A stretch of DNA of 12,589 nucleotides from an uncultured Lachnospiraceae bacterium (GTDB lineage: Bacteria > Bacillota > Clostridia > Lachnospirales > Lachnospiraceae): the NCBI GenBank assembly GCA_946538445.1, contig CAMNGO010000042.1, positions 1 to 12,589 of the forward strand. Reading direction: 5' to 3'. A program made the translations under genes and the position numbers. Shown here piece by piece: positions 1 to 7,676 of this stretch. Each line of letters begins with the position of its first letter. The first letter of the stretch is position 1. Under the pieces are notes generated by a model that had not been told where the DNA came from, did no database searches, and saw only the letters and a program-made list of their open reading frames with translations.

Positions 1-2181
1 TCCGGCGGGGACCGGTTCCCGGGTTTCTTTCAGGTAATAGAATAGCTTGAGATAGCATTTTCCGTTTGCCGGGGTTTCAAGGGAAAATGGGGTTTCAAGG
101 GAGAGTGGGATTTCAGGAGCAAGAACTACATCTCCTTTTTGTCCAGGAGGGATTTCCGGTATATCCTTTTCCGGGATCCATCCTTCCGAACAGGTCACCC
201 CGTTTCTTTCCAGTACATATTTCACCTTCATATAGTCCGAGAGGTTCGTAAACTGCATGTGGTTCGTAAGGGTAAGGATAAGGATAAAGTTCGGGGTAAG
301 GGTCAGGGTCTCCTGATCCTGGCGGCATTTCGCTCTGGCAGGCCGGTATACATTTTTGTACTCCAGCAGGCCGGTGTGGGGTCTGCGGTCAGGGTAGACC
401 AGGCCATCCATACAGAAGTTTCCGTCGTGAAGTGCTTCCCCGTGGTCGCCACCGTAATAGTAGATTGCTTTGCCTTGATGTATTCCCGGTGTATCCACTC
501 TTCCTTTCTCAACAGCATGGTCGCACCATTCCCACACGAAGGCACCGCAGATGATGTCATATTTTTCGATGATCTGCCGGTAATCCTCCAGGTCCCCCGG
601 TCCGTTGCCCATGGCATGGGCATACTCACATAGTATCATGGGTTTATCGGGATTGCTGAGGGCATAGGTTTCCATATCTTCCAGGGAGGGATACATGCGG
701 CTGTAAAGATCCAGGTTGGAGTAATCGTAACGGTGACCCGGCCTTTTGTGAAAGGCGCTTTCATAGTGGGTCAGCCGGCTGTCATCATAGGACTTGACCC
801 ATCGGAGGGCCTCCTCAAATGTACAGCCATACCCGCATTCATTTCCCATGGACCAGATCAGGATGCATGGGCGGTTCTTATCCCTTTCCACCATCCTCCT
901 CACCCGGTCCACCGTGGCTTCCGTAAACAGAGGGTTATCTGAGATCCACTCGTTCCATCTGCTTTCCGGCACTGTTGACGGATCTTTATAATAGTTGGCC
1001 ACCGGTCCGTGGGATTCATTGTCCGCCTCGTCGATAACCATAATCCCGTATTGGTCACACAATTGATAAAACATAGGAACATCCGGGTAATGACAGGTCC
1101 GGATGGCATTAAAATTATGGCATCGGATCATGGTCAGGTCTCTTATCATCCGGTCCATATTGACCACAGGTCCAGTGACCGGGTCTGACTCATGCCGGTT
1201 GACCCCATGAAATGTAATGGGATATCCATTTAAAAGGACCCGGTTGTTCTGTATGCTGATTTCGCGGATCCCTACTCGCTCCGAAATGACTTCCCCCTGC
1301 CCGGAGAAAATCAAAGTATACAGATAGGGATCCTCCGGATTCCATAGCCGGGGAGCCGGGATCTCAATCAGAGTATCATTTTCCAGCAGCTGCTCCGCAC
1401 AGCAGCTATTTCCATCTGCGTCATAAAGCTGCACCCGGTATTCGGCATCATCCGACAGAAAACTGCTCTGGATCGCAATCTGTGCCTTTCCATCCCCCAG
1501 AATCTTCGTGTGGATATGATAATCAAACAAAGCTCCTTCCGGTCGCTTCAGCAGATAGACATCCCGGAAGATGCCGGACATGCGAAACTTATCCTGGTCT
1601 TCCATGTAACTTCCGTCACACCATTTCAAAACCAGGACGATCAGGGTATTCTCCCCTTCCCGAAGCTGATCGGTCACATCGAATTCACTGGTGGAATGAG
1701 ACACCTGGCTATATCCCAGCCATGTATCATTCAGCCAGACATAAAAGCAGGAGTCCACCCCCTCAAAATTGAGATAAGTCCTTGGGGCTCCCTCTTCTTT
1801 CTGATAAATGAAATGATGCAGATAGAGTCCGCAGGGGTTCTCCCAAGGCACATAGGGGGGATCCATGGGGAAGGGGTAACGAAAGTTGGTGTATTGGTGC
1901 TGATCGAATCCATAATTCTGCCAGGTCCCCGGTACCGGAACTTCCACAAACCCGGCCATATCTTTCCGGATCTGGGCCCGGATATCCTCCTGGTCCATAT
2001 CATGTATATCCGGATAATACCGGAACTGCCAGCTTCCGTTCAGGGATTGAAAACGATCTGACCTCTCCCTGTCCGTCACCAGGTCCCCCCTATAGCCGGA
2101 GGAAGGGATATAGTAAGCCCGGTTGGGCATGGTATTCACATGTAGGATTGTGGGATTCTCATATAAGTTCTCTACGATCAT
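1..2181 (-). CDS. lacZ: Beta-galactosidase, GH2 (LacZ type), 3' end cut by window start
   Basis: Hydrolyses terminal beta-D-galactosides such as lactose or galactan fragments, probably in the cytoplasm because no signal peptide is visible. The frame is open from ATG 2181 to base 1 with no stop (727 codons); LacZ proteins are about 1,020 residues, so roughly 300 C-terminal residues (beta-small-chain domain) lie outside. Seen: an N-terminal jelly-roll region (SLNGSWQFRYYP, near residue 46; later LNDTWLGYSQVSHS), an Ig-like linker, then the TIM barrel with FHGVNRHESD (about 324-333), the acid/base Glu448 in IWSMGNECGYG and the nucleophile Glu519 in ILCEYAHAMGN. The Glu spacing (71) resembles E. 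coli LacZ (461/537). The start is only 5 nt past the stop of the serine hydrolase gene, and its AGAGGA ribosome site lies inside that gene's end, so translation is probably coupled. Family is certain; the natural substrate is not shown. Confidence 0.97.
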   Translation of the reverse strand, partial: MIVENLYENPTILHVNTMPNRAYYIPSSGYRGDLVTDRERSDRFQSLNGSWQFRYYPDIHDMDQEDIRAQIRKDMAGFVEVPVPGTWQNYGFDQHQYTNFRYPFPMDPPYVPWENPCGLYLHHFIYQKEEGAPRTYLNFEGVDSCFYVWLNDTWLGYSQVSHSTSEFDVTDQLREGENTLIVLVLKWCDGSYMEDQDKFRMSGIFRDVYLLKRPEGALFDYHIHTKILGDGKAQIAIQSSFLSDDAEYRVQLYDADGNSCCAEQLLENDTLIEIPAPRLWNPEDPYLYTLIFSGQGEVISERVGIREISIQNNRVLLNGYPITFHGVNRHESDPVTGPVVNMDRMIRDLTMIRCHNFNAIRTCHYPDVPMFYQLCDQYGIMVIDEADNESHGPVANYYKDPSTVPESRWNEWISDNPLFTEATVDRVRRMVERDKNRPCILIWSMGNECGYGCTFEEALRWVKSYDDSRLTHYESAFHKRPGHRYDYSNLDLYSRMYPSLEDMETYALSNPDKPMILCEYAHAMGNGPGDLEDYRQIIEKYDIICGAFVWEWCDHAVEKGRVDTPGIHQGKAIYYYGGDHGEALHDGNFCMDGLVYPDRRPHTGLLEYKNVYRPARAKCRQDQETLTLTPNFILILTLTNHMQFTNLSDYMKVKYVLERNGVTCSEGWIPEKDIPEIPPGQKGDVVLAPEIPLSLETPFSLETPANGKCYLKLFYYLKETREPVPAG

Positions 2182-2186
2182 ATTTT

Positions 2187-3791
2187 CTATCCTCTAAAGG
2201 AGCATACCTGTTTTTCCACCATACCCAGACCGCCATCCGTCATCAGGGTTTCATCCACTTCCATGTGGATCCTGTCCCCTTCGAAGCGGAAGATAAAAGC
2301 GGCTCCACTCATGGCATCCATTCTCCGGACTTCCAGTTCCAGGGCATGGAGACTTCTCCATCTGGCTGTGGCAGCCACTTCTGACCCGGTAGCTTCACAG
2401 TAAGTTCTCAGGAAATTTCCCTCCAGGGAGGCCTCCAGAGAATAGTCTTTCTCCAGGCCGTCTCCCTTGATTTCTTTTACCTTCCAGACTAATTTATCTT
2501 CTGCAAATGAAAAGGACATTTCCTTTAAAGAAGCTGCGGTATCCAGTTCCCCAAGACCGGCCCCGCCGATCAGGACCTCCAGGCCGCTGCATTTTCCCTC
2601 TGTCTGATACTTTCTGCCACCGTACCCGGCTTCCTGGGTAGGGTTGTGGCACTTTTTCAAGGCCGGTATTGCCAGTCGTCTCATCCGGGAAGTCAGGATA
2701 TGCTGTTTTCGATGGATATGCTCCCTATCCTCCGGATCTGTCACTGCGTCCACGGCCGGAAGGATGCAGGAATTCACCGCATCCATAATGGACTGGGTCT
2801 GCTCCGTGGCAGCATTGGTCACAACGATCAGATCCAGATCCGGATAGATCAGCCCAAACTGGCCAAAAGCTCCGTCAGCCCGGAAGGACCCCGGCTGTTT
2901 TCCTATCCAGCACTGGTATCCATAACCCTGAGCCCAGTCCTCAATGTGTCCCTCGCTGTCCCCGGCGGTCTCCATCTTCCTGGTTCCCATCTCATCACGG
3001 TACCAGCCAGGCAGAATAGCCTTTCCTTCCCAGTATCCGTCCTGCAGCATAAAATAAGCAAACCTGGCCATATTTTCCAGGCTCAGTTTCATTCCGCCGC
3101 CCCCTAGCTGCACACCCATAGGATCCGGGAGGCGGTGACAAAAGATTTCCCCCATTCCCAGGGGATCAAAGAGGCGGGGCTGGAGGAATTCCGTCAGATC
3201 CTGCCCTGTCCTTTTCTTCAGGATGGCGCACAACATGTTGGTTCCGGAAGTATTATACCGGTAAAATGTACCGGGTTTATATAAGAAAGGCTGCCGGAAG
3301 AAACTGTGGATCCAGGTCTTGCCGGTATTATCTTCGGTCTCAATCTCCTGCCCGCAGCTCATACACAAGAGATGGTGTATGGTCACCTCCCTGAGATTCT
3401 CCATGATATCCTCCAGGGTCCTGGCGGAATATTCCGAAGGGTAAGCCGGGACAGGGAAACTGCCATCCGGCAGCAGGAATTCCTCCGCTTCCGGGATCTC
3501 CTCCGGGAAGAAATCAATCAGATGATCATCCAGAGAAAGAATCCCCTCCCGGACAGCGAATCCGATGGCGGTGGACGTCAGGGATTTGGTAAAGGAATAT
3601 ACGGGGTGAAGGTCATCTTCCCGGTATGGCTCCCAGCTTCCCCTGACCAGGCAATAGCCGTGACGGATGATCATCAGTCTGTGTAATTCCAACCCTTTCC
3701 GGTCTGTTTCTTCCAAAAAATCTATGATTCCTCCGGAGTCAACCCCCTGGGACTCCGGGGACATTTCTTTAAAATATGACGTATATGACAT
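2187..3791 (-). CDS. Serine hydrolase, beta-lactamase class C / esterase family (PF00144-like)
   Basis: A 534-residue cytoplasmic-looking protein with no signal peptide. Residues about 15-345 carry the penicillin-binding-like serine hydrolase fold: the SxxK motif SFTK at 66-69 (Ser66 nucleophile, Lys69 base), the second motif in YRYNTSGTN (Tyr179 probable), and a C-terminal GAFGQFGLIYPDLDLIVV segment where the KTG/HxG element normally sits. Family members include esterases, amidases, 6-aminohexanoate-dimer hydrolases and D-aminopeptidases, so the substrate cannot be named. Residues about 350-534 form an extra region that I do not recognise; it is hydrophilic with alternating strands. In this operon, deacylation of an acylated sugar substrate is a reasonable guess only. 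The start is supported by AGGAGG 6 nt upstream of the ATG, and it lies 10 nt after the aldolase stop. The stop is 5 nt before the beta-galactosidase start. Confidence 0.9.
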   Translation of the reverse strand: MSYTSYFKEMSPESQGVDSGGIIDFLEETDRKGLELHRLMIIRHGYCLVRGSWEPYREDDLHPVYSFTKSLTSTAIGFAVREGILSLDDHLIDFFPEEIPEAEEFLLPDGSFPVPAYPSEYSARTLEDIMENLREVTIHHLLCMSCGQEIETEDNTGKTWIHSFFRQPFLYKPGTFYRYNTSGTNMLCAILKKRTGQDLTEFLQPRLFDPLGMGEIFCHRLPDPMGVQLGGGGMKLSLENMARFAYFMLQDGYWEGKAILPGWYRDEMGTRKMETAGDSEGHIEDWAQGYGYQCWIGKQPGSFRADGAFGQFGLIYPDLDLIVVTNAATEQTQSIMDAVNSCILPAVDAVTDPEDREHIHRKQHILTSRMRRLAIPALKKCHNPTQEAGYGGRKYQTEGKCSGLEVLIGGAGLGELDTAASLKEMSFSFAEDKLVWKVKEIKGDGLEKDYSLEASLEGNFLRTYCEATGSEVAATARWRSLHALELEVRRMDAMSGAAFIFRFEGDRIHMEVDETLMTDGGLGMVEKQVCSFRG

Positions 3792-3801
3792 AGGAACCCT
3801 C

Positions 3802-4461
3802 CTAATCCTTTTTCTTCTTCTGTCCGTATGAATGGCGGAACCGGTCTACCATGGTTTCCATCTCTTCTGCATCCAGTATGACAGGTCTGCCGATCATGCG
3901 GGCCTTTACATAGACTTCGGCACATCCTTCGATCTGCTCGGCGATATTGAAAGCATTCAGGATATCCTCAGCACCTGCCAGCAGCCCATGATTGGCCATA
4001 AGTGCCGCATTCCGGCCTTCCATGGCCTTATAGGTAATCTCCGCCAGTTTCCTGGTGCCAAAAGAGGCATACTCTCCGCAGCGCACATTCGGTCCGCCGG
4101 CAAAAGCAACCAGATAGCTGGATGCAGGCAGTTCCTCCCTCAGGACAGCCAGCACGGTACAGTATACCGAGTGGGTATGAACCACCGCATTGATATCCTC
4201 CCTGTTCTCATAGAAGATCCGGTGTAATTCATGCTCACTGGACGGCTTTCTCTTTCCGTCCACCACCTGGCCCTGAAGATTCATCACCACCACATCTTCG
4301 GGTTCTGTCTCAAAATAATCGATTCCACTGGGACTGATGGCAAAAAGTCCTTTTTCCCTGTTACAGATGCTGATATTACCACCCGTTCCTTTGGTCAGTC
4401 CCTGTGTGATAAGTTTCTTACAATATGCAACAACCTGTTCTCTCTCTTCTTGTAATAACAT
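3802..4461 (-). CDS. Class II aldolase, L-fuculose-phosphate aldolase-like
   Basis: Zinc-dependent class II aldolase/adducin-family enzyme, expected to cleave a ketose-1-phosphate (L-fuculose-1-P type) into dihydroxyacetone phosphate and an aldehyde. With the start chosen here it is 219 residues. Seen: phosphate-binding GTGGNIS (25-31) and SPSG (43-46), catalytic Glu76 in SSEHELHR, zinc ligands His95 and His97 in HTHS, and the third ligand His158 in ANHGLL. These lie at E. coli FucA positions (Glu73, His92, His94, His155) plus three. The Lys-rich C-terminus (GQKKKKD) is divergent. An in-frame ATG 12 nt upstream (4473) overlaps the GGAGG Shine-Dalgarno itself, so ATG 4461, 5 nt downstream of GGAGG, is the likely start. 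First gene of an operon with the serine hydrolase and beta-galactosidase. Other substrates (rhamnulose-1-P, 5-deoxyribulose-1-P, ribulose-5-P) are not excluded. Confidence 0.9.
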   Translation of the reverse strand: MLLQEEREQVVAYCKKLITQGLTKGTGGNISICNREKGLFAISPSGIDYFETEPEDVVVMNLQGQVVDGKRKPSSEHELHRIFYENREDINAVVHTHSVYCTVLAVLREELPASSYLVAFAGGPNVRCGEYASFGTRKLAEITYKAMEGRNAALMANHGLLAGAEDILNAFNIAEQIEGCAEVYVKARMIGRPVILDAEEMETMVDRFRHSYGQKKKKD

Positions 4462-4466
4462 GATAT

Positions 4467-4471
4467 CCTCC
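4467..4471 (-). promoter_or_regulatory. Ribosome binding site that decides the aldolase start
   Basis: GGAGG read on the minus strand, 5 nt before ATG 4461. The alternative upstream ATG (4473-4471) overlaps this site and has no Shine-Dalgarno of its own, so the shorter start is preferred. Confidence 0.8.
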
Positions 4472-4515
4472 ATAAGAAACTTCGTTAGTCTTTACGGGCA
4501 ACAACAAAAAAGAAA

Positions 4516-4613
4516 GACCATCCACAGCCCAGATCTACACCTGCCGGGTCCTCAAGTAAATAAAACAGTGGTCTGAGCTATACGCAAAGCGTACTCATAC
4601 TGAGCGGATGGTC
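4516..4613 (-). promoter_or_regulatory. Structured 5' leader RNA of the aldolase operon (candidate riboswitch or attenuator, class unknown)
   Basis: On the minus strand, GACCATCCGC (4613-4604) pairs with GTGGATGGTC (4525-4516), giving 8 perfect base pairs plus a G-U and a C-G. Inside are a strong hairpin (TGAG-TACGC-TTT-GCGTA-TAG-CTCA) and a weaker one (CCCGG...CTGGG). The 3' strand of the closing helix runs straight into TTTCTTTTTT, so the closed form resembles a terminator. A GTCTTT/AAAGAC pairing just downstream would use the last three bases of the helix and so could compete with it. The predicted transcription start coincides with the first base of the helix. I compared it by memory with TPP, SAM, FMN, lysine, glycine, purine, cobalamin, THF, ZTP, guanidine, fluoride, c-di-GMP and T-box signatures and found none. 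The structure is seen; the regulatory role is inferred. Confidence 0.55.
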
Positions 4614-4618
4614 AATTC

Positions 4619-4648
4619 ATTATAACATATTTTATTATAAATCTACAA
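4619..4648 (-). promoter_or_regulatory. Promoter of the aldolase-hydrolase-galactosidase operon
   Basis: Perfect -10 TATAAT (4624-4619) with a weak -35 TTGTAG (4648-4643) 18 nt upstream. The -35 lies inside the last codons of proA. Counting 6-7 nt past the -10 puts the start at about 4612-4613, exactly where the leader's closing helix begins. A second TATAAT (4639-4634) overlaps the proA stop and could give an alternative start. Confidence 0.5.
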
Positions 4649-5924
4649 AATGAAAGCTGGATCTGCCGCTGGCATAATCGCCTACGATCTGCCCTTTGCC
4701 GAACAATTTATATTTGTAGGTTACCAGTCCATCCAGCCCCACCGGTCCTCTGGCATGAAGCTTGCCGGTACTGATTCCTACTTCTGCCCCAAAGCCATAG
4801 CGGAAACCGTCGGCGAATCTGGTGGAACAGTTCTGGTACACACCGGCAGAATCCACCATCTGCATAAAATAAGCAGCTGTCTCCGGATTCTCCGTGAGGA
4901 TACTGTCCGTATGATGGGAACCGAAGGTATTGATATGCTCCACAGCCTCCTTCACGTCCTCCACCAGTTTCACAGAAGCGATAAGGTCCAGGTATTCTGT
5001 CCCGAATTCAGAGTCCTCCATGAGGTTCTCCCCGGAATCGTCTCCCAGGATATCCATTACCTCCCCGGTGCCGCGCAGCCGGACGCCCACTTCCTCCATC
5101 TTCTCCTTAAGCAAGGGCAGGAAGCTCTCGGCTATATCCCGATGAACCAGAATCGTCTCCACCGCATTGCAGGCCGCCGTGTATTGAATCTTCGCATCGA
5201 TGAGGATGGGGAATGCCTTGTCAAAGTCTGCATCCTTATCCACATAGATGTGGCAGATTCCATCTGCATGTCCCATAACCGGGATCTTGGTATTGTTCAT
5301 AATATAAGCCACAAAGGCATTGGATCCTCTCGGGATCAGAAGGTCCACATCCTTGTCACAGGATAAAAGCTCATCGATCTCATTGTGCAGCTCTGCCTGA
5401 ACCAGACATTTCTCGGGCAGGCCTTTTCCCACCGCAGCATCATGGATTATCTGGAAGAGGATCCGGTTTGTGTTTTTTGTCTCTTTTCCACCTTTCAGGA
5501 TAGCACAGTTCCCACTCTTTAAGCAGAGGGAGGATATCTGTACCAGGGCATCCGGTCTGGCTTCAAAGATAACACCGATCACACCGATCGGAACACTGAC
5601 TTTATATAATTCCAGGTCCTTATCCAGTTCCCTGTGCAGGAGTTCCCTGCCCAAAGGATCCGGAAGGGAAATGAGCTGGTGGATTCCGGCGATGGCATCC
5701 CGCAATTTATCCTCGTTGAATTTTAATCTCTTCTTCACCGCGGGGCTAACCAGATTCCGGTCCGCCGCTTCCATGTCCTCCTGATTCGCCGCAAAGATCT
5801 CCCCTTTGTGGGCTTCCAGAGCCTGGGCAATGGCCAGAAGGGCAGCATTACGCTCCTCCACCGTGGTCGCTGCCAAAACAGGGGCCTGCAGTTTCATTTG
5901 TCTTGCTTCCGATCTCATATCCAT
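4635..5924 (-). CDS. proA: Gamma-glutamyl phosphate reductase (glutamate-5-semialdehyde dehydrogenase)
   Basis: Second step of proline synthesis: NADPH-dependent reduction of gamma-glutamyl phosphate to glutamate-5-semialdehyde in the cytoplasm. The product has 429 residues, slightly longer than the usual 415-420, with the extra residues at the C-terminus (ending SSFHFVDL). Seen: the cofactor-domain motif PIGVIGVIFEARPD (112-125), LIPRGSNAFV (197-206), the catalytic cysteine Cys252 in YTAACNAVETILVH, and GPVGLDGLVTYKY near the C-terminus. The first ATG is chosen because GAGAGGG lies 8 nt upstream; Met3 would be too far from it. proB (glutamate 5-kinase), the usual partner, is not adjacent. 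The gene stands alone between the terminator of the upstream unit (5991-6022) and the promoter of the next operon, and no compact terminator follows its stop. Confidence 0.97.
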   Translation of the reverse strand: MDMRSEARQMKLQAPVLAATTVEERNAALLAIAQALEAHKGEIFAANQEDMEAADRNLVSPAVKKRLKFNEDKLRDAIAGIHQLISLPDPLGRELLHRELDKDLELYKVSVPIGVIGVIFEARPDALVQISSLCLKSGNCAILKGGKETKNTNRILFQIIHDAAVGKGLPEKCLVQAELHNEIDELLSCDKDVDLLIPRGSNAFVAYIMNNTKIPVMGHADGICHIYVDKDADFDKAFPILIDAKIQYTAACNAVETILVHRDIAESFLPLLKEKMEEVGVRLRGTGEVMDILGDDSGENLMEDSEFGTEYLDLIASVKLVEDVKEAVEHINTFGSHHTDSILTENPETAAYFMQMVDSAGVYQNCSTRFADGFRYGFGAEVGISTGKLHARGPVGLDGLVTYKYKLFGKGQIVGDYASGRSSFHFVDL

Positions 5925-5963
5925 TATCGTTTCCCTCTCTTTATGTGTGATTATTATCTATAT

Positions 5964-5993
5964 ATTATCATATTCATTTATAAGATGATACAA
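5964..5993 (-). promoter_or_regulatory. Possible proA promoter
   Basis: GATAAT (5969-5964) with TTGTAT (5993-5988) 18 nt upstream, on the minus strand. The -35 overlaps the U-tract of the preceding terminator. This is the best match in the AT-rich 66 nt before proA, but the -35 is weak. Confidence 0.35.
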
Positions 5994-6022
5994 AAAAAGT
6001 ACCTCGCATATGGCGAGGTACT
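5991..6022 (-). terminator. Intrinsic terminator after the 3D-protein / cyclo-ligase unit
   Basis: Read on the minus strand: AGTACCTCGC (6022-6013), a 5-nt loop, GCGAGGTACT (6007-5998), then a run of T's to 5992. It is a 10-bp perfect stem, 25 nt past the cyclo-ligase stop. The plus strand has no U-tract, so it acts in one direction only. Confidence 0.93.
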
Positions 6023-6047
6023 AAGAGGGGTATGGCACCCCGATTGG

Positions 6048-6623
6048 TCATGTCATCTTATATTCATATATTTTGGTTTCGGTATAGACCTTCTCCATCG
6101 CTTTATCCCAGGGACTGGCAGGGATACCCTCTGCCTTCTGTACTTCAAAAGCCACCGAAATGATCTGGGCATTGACACATTTCTCCAAAAAACGGTCATA
6201 ATATCCTGCCCCCATACCAATCCGGTTGCACTTCTCATCAAATGCGGTGCAGGGACAGATTACCAGATCTATCTTATCCGGAGAGATCTCCACAGATTTT
6301 TCTGCTGCCGGTTCCGGAATCCCATAGGATCCTTTCCCCCAGCTATCCTCATCGGTCGGTTCGAAAGCCGCCATATCCACCTTGTCTATACAATTTGGAT
6401 ATACCAGCCGTTTCCCCTTGGCGGAAGAGTCTGTCTCAAGAGCATCTAAGCTTACCTCCCCACGGACTGCCTTATATAACATCACAATTACGGCATCCCT
6501 ATACTCGGAGGACTGAAGAATCTGCTCCACGATACGGATCGAAGCTTCCCTTCTCTCTTCCCGGCTCAGAGACTCTCTTGCAAGAATTCCGGCTTTGCGC
6601 AATTCCTCTTTCCGGTCCTTCAT
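6048..6623 (-). CDS. 5-formyltetrahydrofolate cyclo-ligase
   Basis: ATP-dependent conversion of 5-formyl-THF to 5,10-methenyl-THF, a folate salvage and repair step in the cytoplasm. Seen: an N-terminal basic helix typical of the family (MKDRKEELRKAGILARESLS), and the signature DEKCNRIGMGAGYYDRFLEK with the glycine-rich GMGAGYYDR near the C-terminus; VICPCTAFD precedes it. About 191 residues, the normal size for the family. Start choice: ATG 6623 matches the family N-terminus and has GGA 7 nt upstream. ATG 6635, two bases after the upstream stop, and ATG 6665, inside the upstream gene, are possible longer starts with poor ribosome sites. It directly follows the 3D-domain gene (13-nt gap, or overlap with the longer start), so the two are almost certainly co-transcribed, and it ends just before a strong terminator. 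Confidence 0.95.
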   Translation of the reverse strand: MKDRKEELRKAGILARESLSREERREASIRIVEQILQSSEYRDAVIVMLYKAVRGEVSLDALETDSSAKGKRLVYPNCIDKVDMAAFEPTDEDSWGKGSYGIPEPAAEKSVEISPDKIDLVICPCTAFDEKCNRIGMGAGYYDRFLEKCVNAQIISVAFEVQKAEGIPASPWDKAMEKVYTETKIYEYKMT

Positions 6624-6637
6624 CCCAGTTTCCATCT

Positions 6638-7519
6638 CTAGAAATAAACCTTGGCCAGCTGCCATTTCACACCGTGACGATGTGCTCTGCCATGGCTGCT
6701 GTAATAGATATCGATACTTCTTCCTCGGATACCACTGCCCACATCTTCAGCCACATAGGTGATTCTTCCGATTTTCACTTTGGTACCCAGCTTGATCAGT
6801 CTTCGATCCACAGCGATGGTATGGTTGGCTCTCGGATACCTTCCGCTGGCGGTACGGCATCCGGCCCAGGGTCCTGCGCAGCTGCTGCAGTTGCAGTAAC
6901 CTGTGGTTCTGACACGCATAATGTAATAATCTTTGCCTTTTACAACGATGGAATCCTGGATATTTGTTCCCTTTACCGTGGCTGTGATAACACATTTTCC
7001 ACCGGATAATACCTTCACCACACCTTTGGAGTTTACCTTAGCCACGGATTTGTCGGAGGATGTCCATTTGATATTGCTCTTGCTGGTGTTTGCTACTGAG
7101 AATTGCAGCTTCTTCTTTTTCCCTTTTTTGATCGTTATCTTATTCTTTTTGATGTTGATCCTTGGGACCGGTGCTGCTTTTTTTGCACTTGCCGGGTTGG
7201 CAGTGATGGGAGCATTTTTGGCAGTCTTTGCTGTTCTGCCGGTACTTGCCGGTGCCTGGTTGCCGGTGATTGGTGTATGCTCGGCAGATGCTTCCGTCTG
7301 ATACCCTTTATATGCTGTAGTGGTAGCTGCACTTTCTTCAGTTGTAGTGGCAGTCTCTGCTTCTCCTTCAGTGACGTCTTCCGCAACAACTACTTCTGTT
7401 GCTGCATTGTCCTCCTCTGCCGTAATCTCTTCGGCATACAGGCTGGCCGGAATAAAGCTGACGCATAACATACAGATTAACAGGATCGTTCCAATTGTTT
7501 TCCATCCTTTTCTCATCAT
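6638..7519 (-). CDS. Secreted 3D-domain cell-wall protein with a Big_2 (Ig-like) domain
   Basis: 293 residues. Residues 1-29 form a signal peptide (MMRKGWKTIGTILLICMLC, cleavage probably after SLYA). Residues 30-120 are an Ala/Thr/Glu-rich low-complexity linker. About 122-195 match a bacterial Ig-like Big_2 domain (NKITIKKGKKKKL..., WTSSDKSVAKVNSKGVVKVL). Residues 198-293 form a 3D domain with its three aspartates at 238 (IAVDRR), 259 (AEDVG) and 270 (SIDIYY) and TASGRYPRANHTIAVD. The 3D domain is related to the double-psi barrel of MltA lytic transglycosylases, so a role in peptidoglycan cleavage or remodelling is likely but not proven. A four-Cys cluster (YCNCSSCAGPWAGC) sits at the start of the 3D domain. 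The start is set by GGGAGG 5 nt before ATG 7519; the next codon is also ATG. An upstream in-frame ATG (7597) is rejected because the signal peptide would be internal. First gene of a unit with the cyclo-ligase. Confidence 0.9.
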   Translation of the reverse strand: MMRKGWKTIGTILLICMLCVSFIPASLYAEEITAEEDNAATEVVVAEDVTEGEAETATTTEESAATTTAYKGYQTEASAEHTPITGNQAPASTGRTAKTAKNAPITANPASAKKAAPVPRINIKKNKITIKKGKKKKLQFSVANTSKSNIKWTSSDKSVAKVNSKGVVKVLSGGKCVITATVKGTNIQDSIVVKGKDYYIMRVRTTGYCNCSSCAGPWAGCRTASGRYPRANHTIAVDRRLIKLGTKVKIGRITYVAEDVGSGIRGRSIDIYYSSHGRAHRHGVKWQLAKVYF

Positions 7520-7524
7520 AATTA

Positions 7525-7530
7525 CCTCCC
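7525..7530 (-). promoter_or_regulatory. Ribosome binding site that decides the 3D-protein start
   Basis: GGGAGG on the minus strand, 5 nt before ATG 7519 and 8 nt before ATG 7516. It rules out the longer reading from 7597. Confidence 0.85.
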
Positions 7531-7626
7531 TGGCTGTCCCCGCAGACCATAACAACCTGTGGTTCCTGCCATTTCCATCTTTAAAAAAATGAATCAAAAA
7601 AACGATACTTTTCTAAATGTGAAGTA

Positions 7627-7655
7627 ATTATATCATAAGTTTATCTAAATGTTAA
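7627..7655 (-). promoter_or_regulatory. Strong promoter for the 3D-protein / cyclo-ligase unit
   Basis: -35 TTAACA (7655-7650), exactly 17 nt, -10 TATAAT (7632-7627), with an extended -10 TGA just upstream. The predicted 5' untranslated region is about 100 nt and contains two T-runs but no structure I can name. Confidence 0.85.
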
Positions 7656-7676
7656 TAGTTTTTAATAATTTTGTAA

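Noticed and set aside
139..633. A 164-codon plus-strand open frame opposite the beta-galactosidase
   Set aside because: It is antisense to well-conserved GH2 catalytic-domain sequence and has no family resemblance. The same applies to the other plus-strand frames over 1-9450, such as 4650-5366 and 6242-7009.
4516..4523. Plain intrinsic terminator of proA
   Set aside because: The stem that precedes the U-tract closes an 80-nt structured interior, not a short loop, and a promoter lies between proA and this helix. A terminating role is possible only as part of the leader.
4516..4613. T-box or ZTP riboswitch, or a tRNA, for the leader
   Set aside because: There is no T-box AGGGTGGNACCGCG core, no ZTP CCGCCTGGGC core, and no T-arm GTTCRA, so none of these names is supported.
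6624..6665. Longer start (ATG 6665) for the cyclo-ligase, overlapping the upstream gene
   Set aside because: It has a poor ribosome site, and the added residues are the out-of-frame end of the 3D gene; the family N-terminus fits ATG 6623 better.
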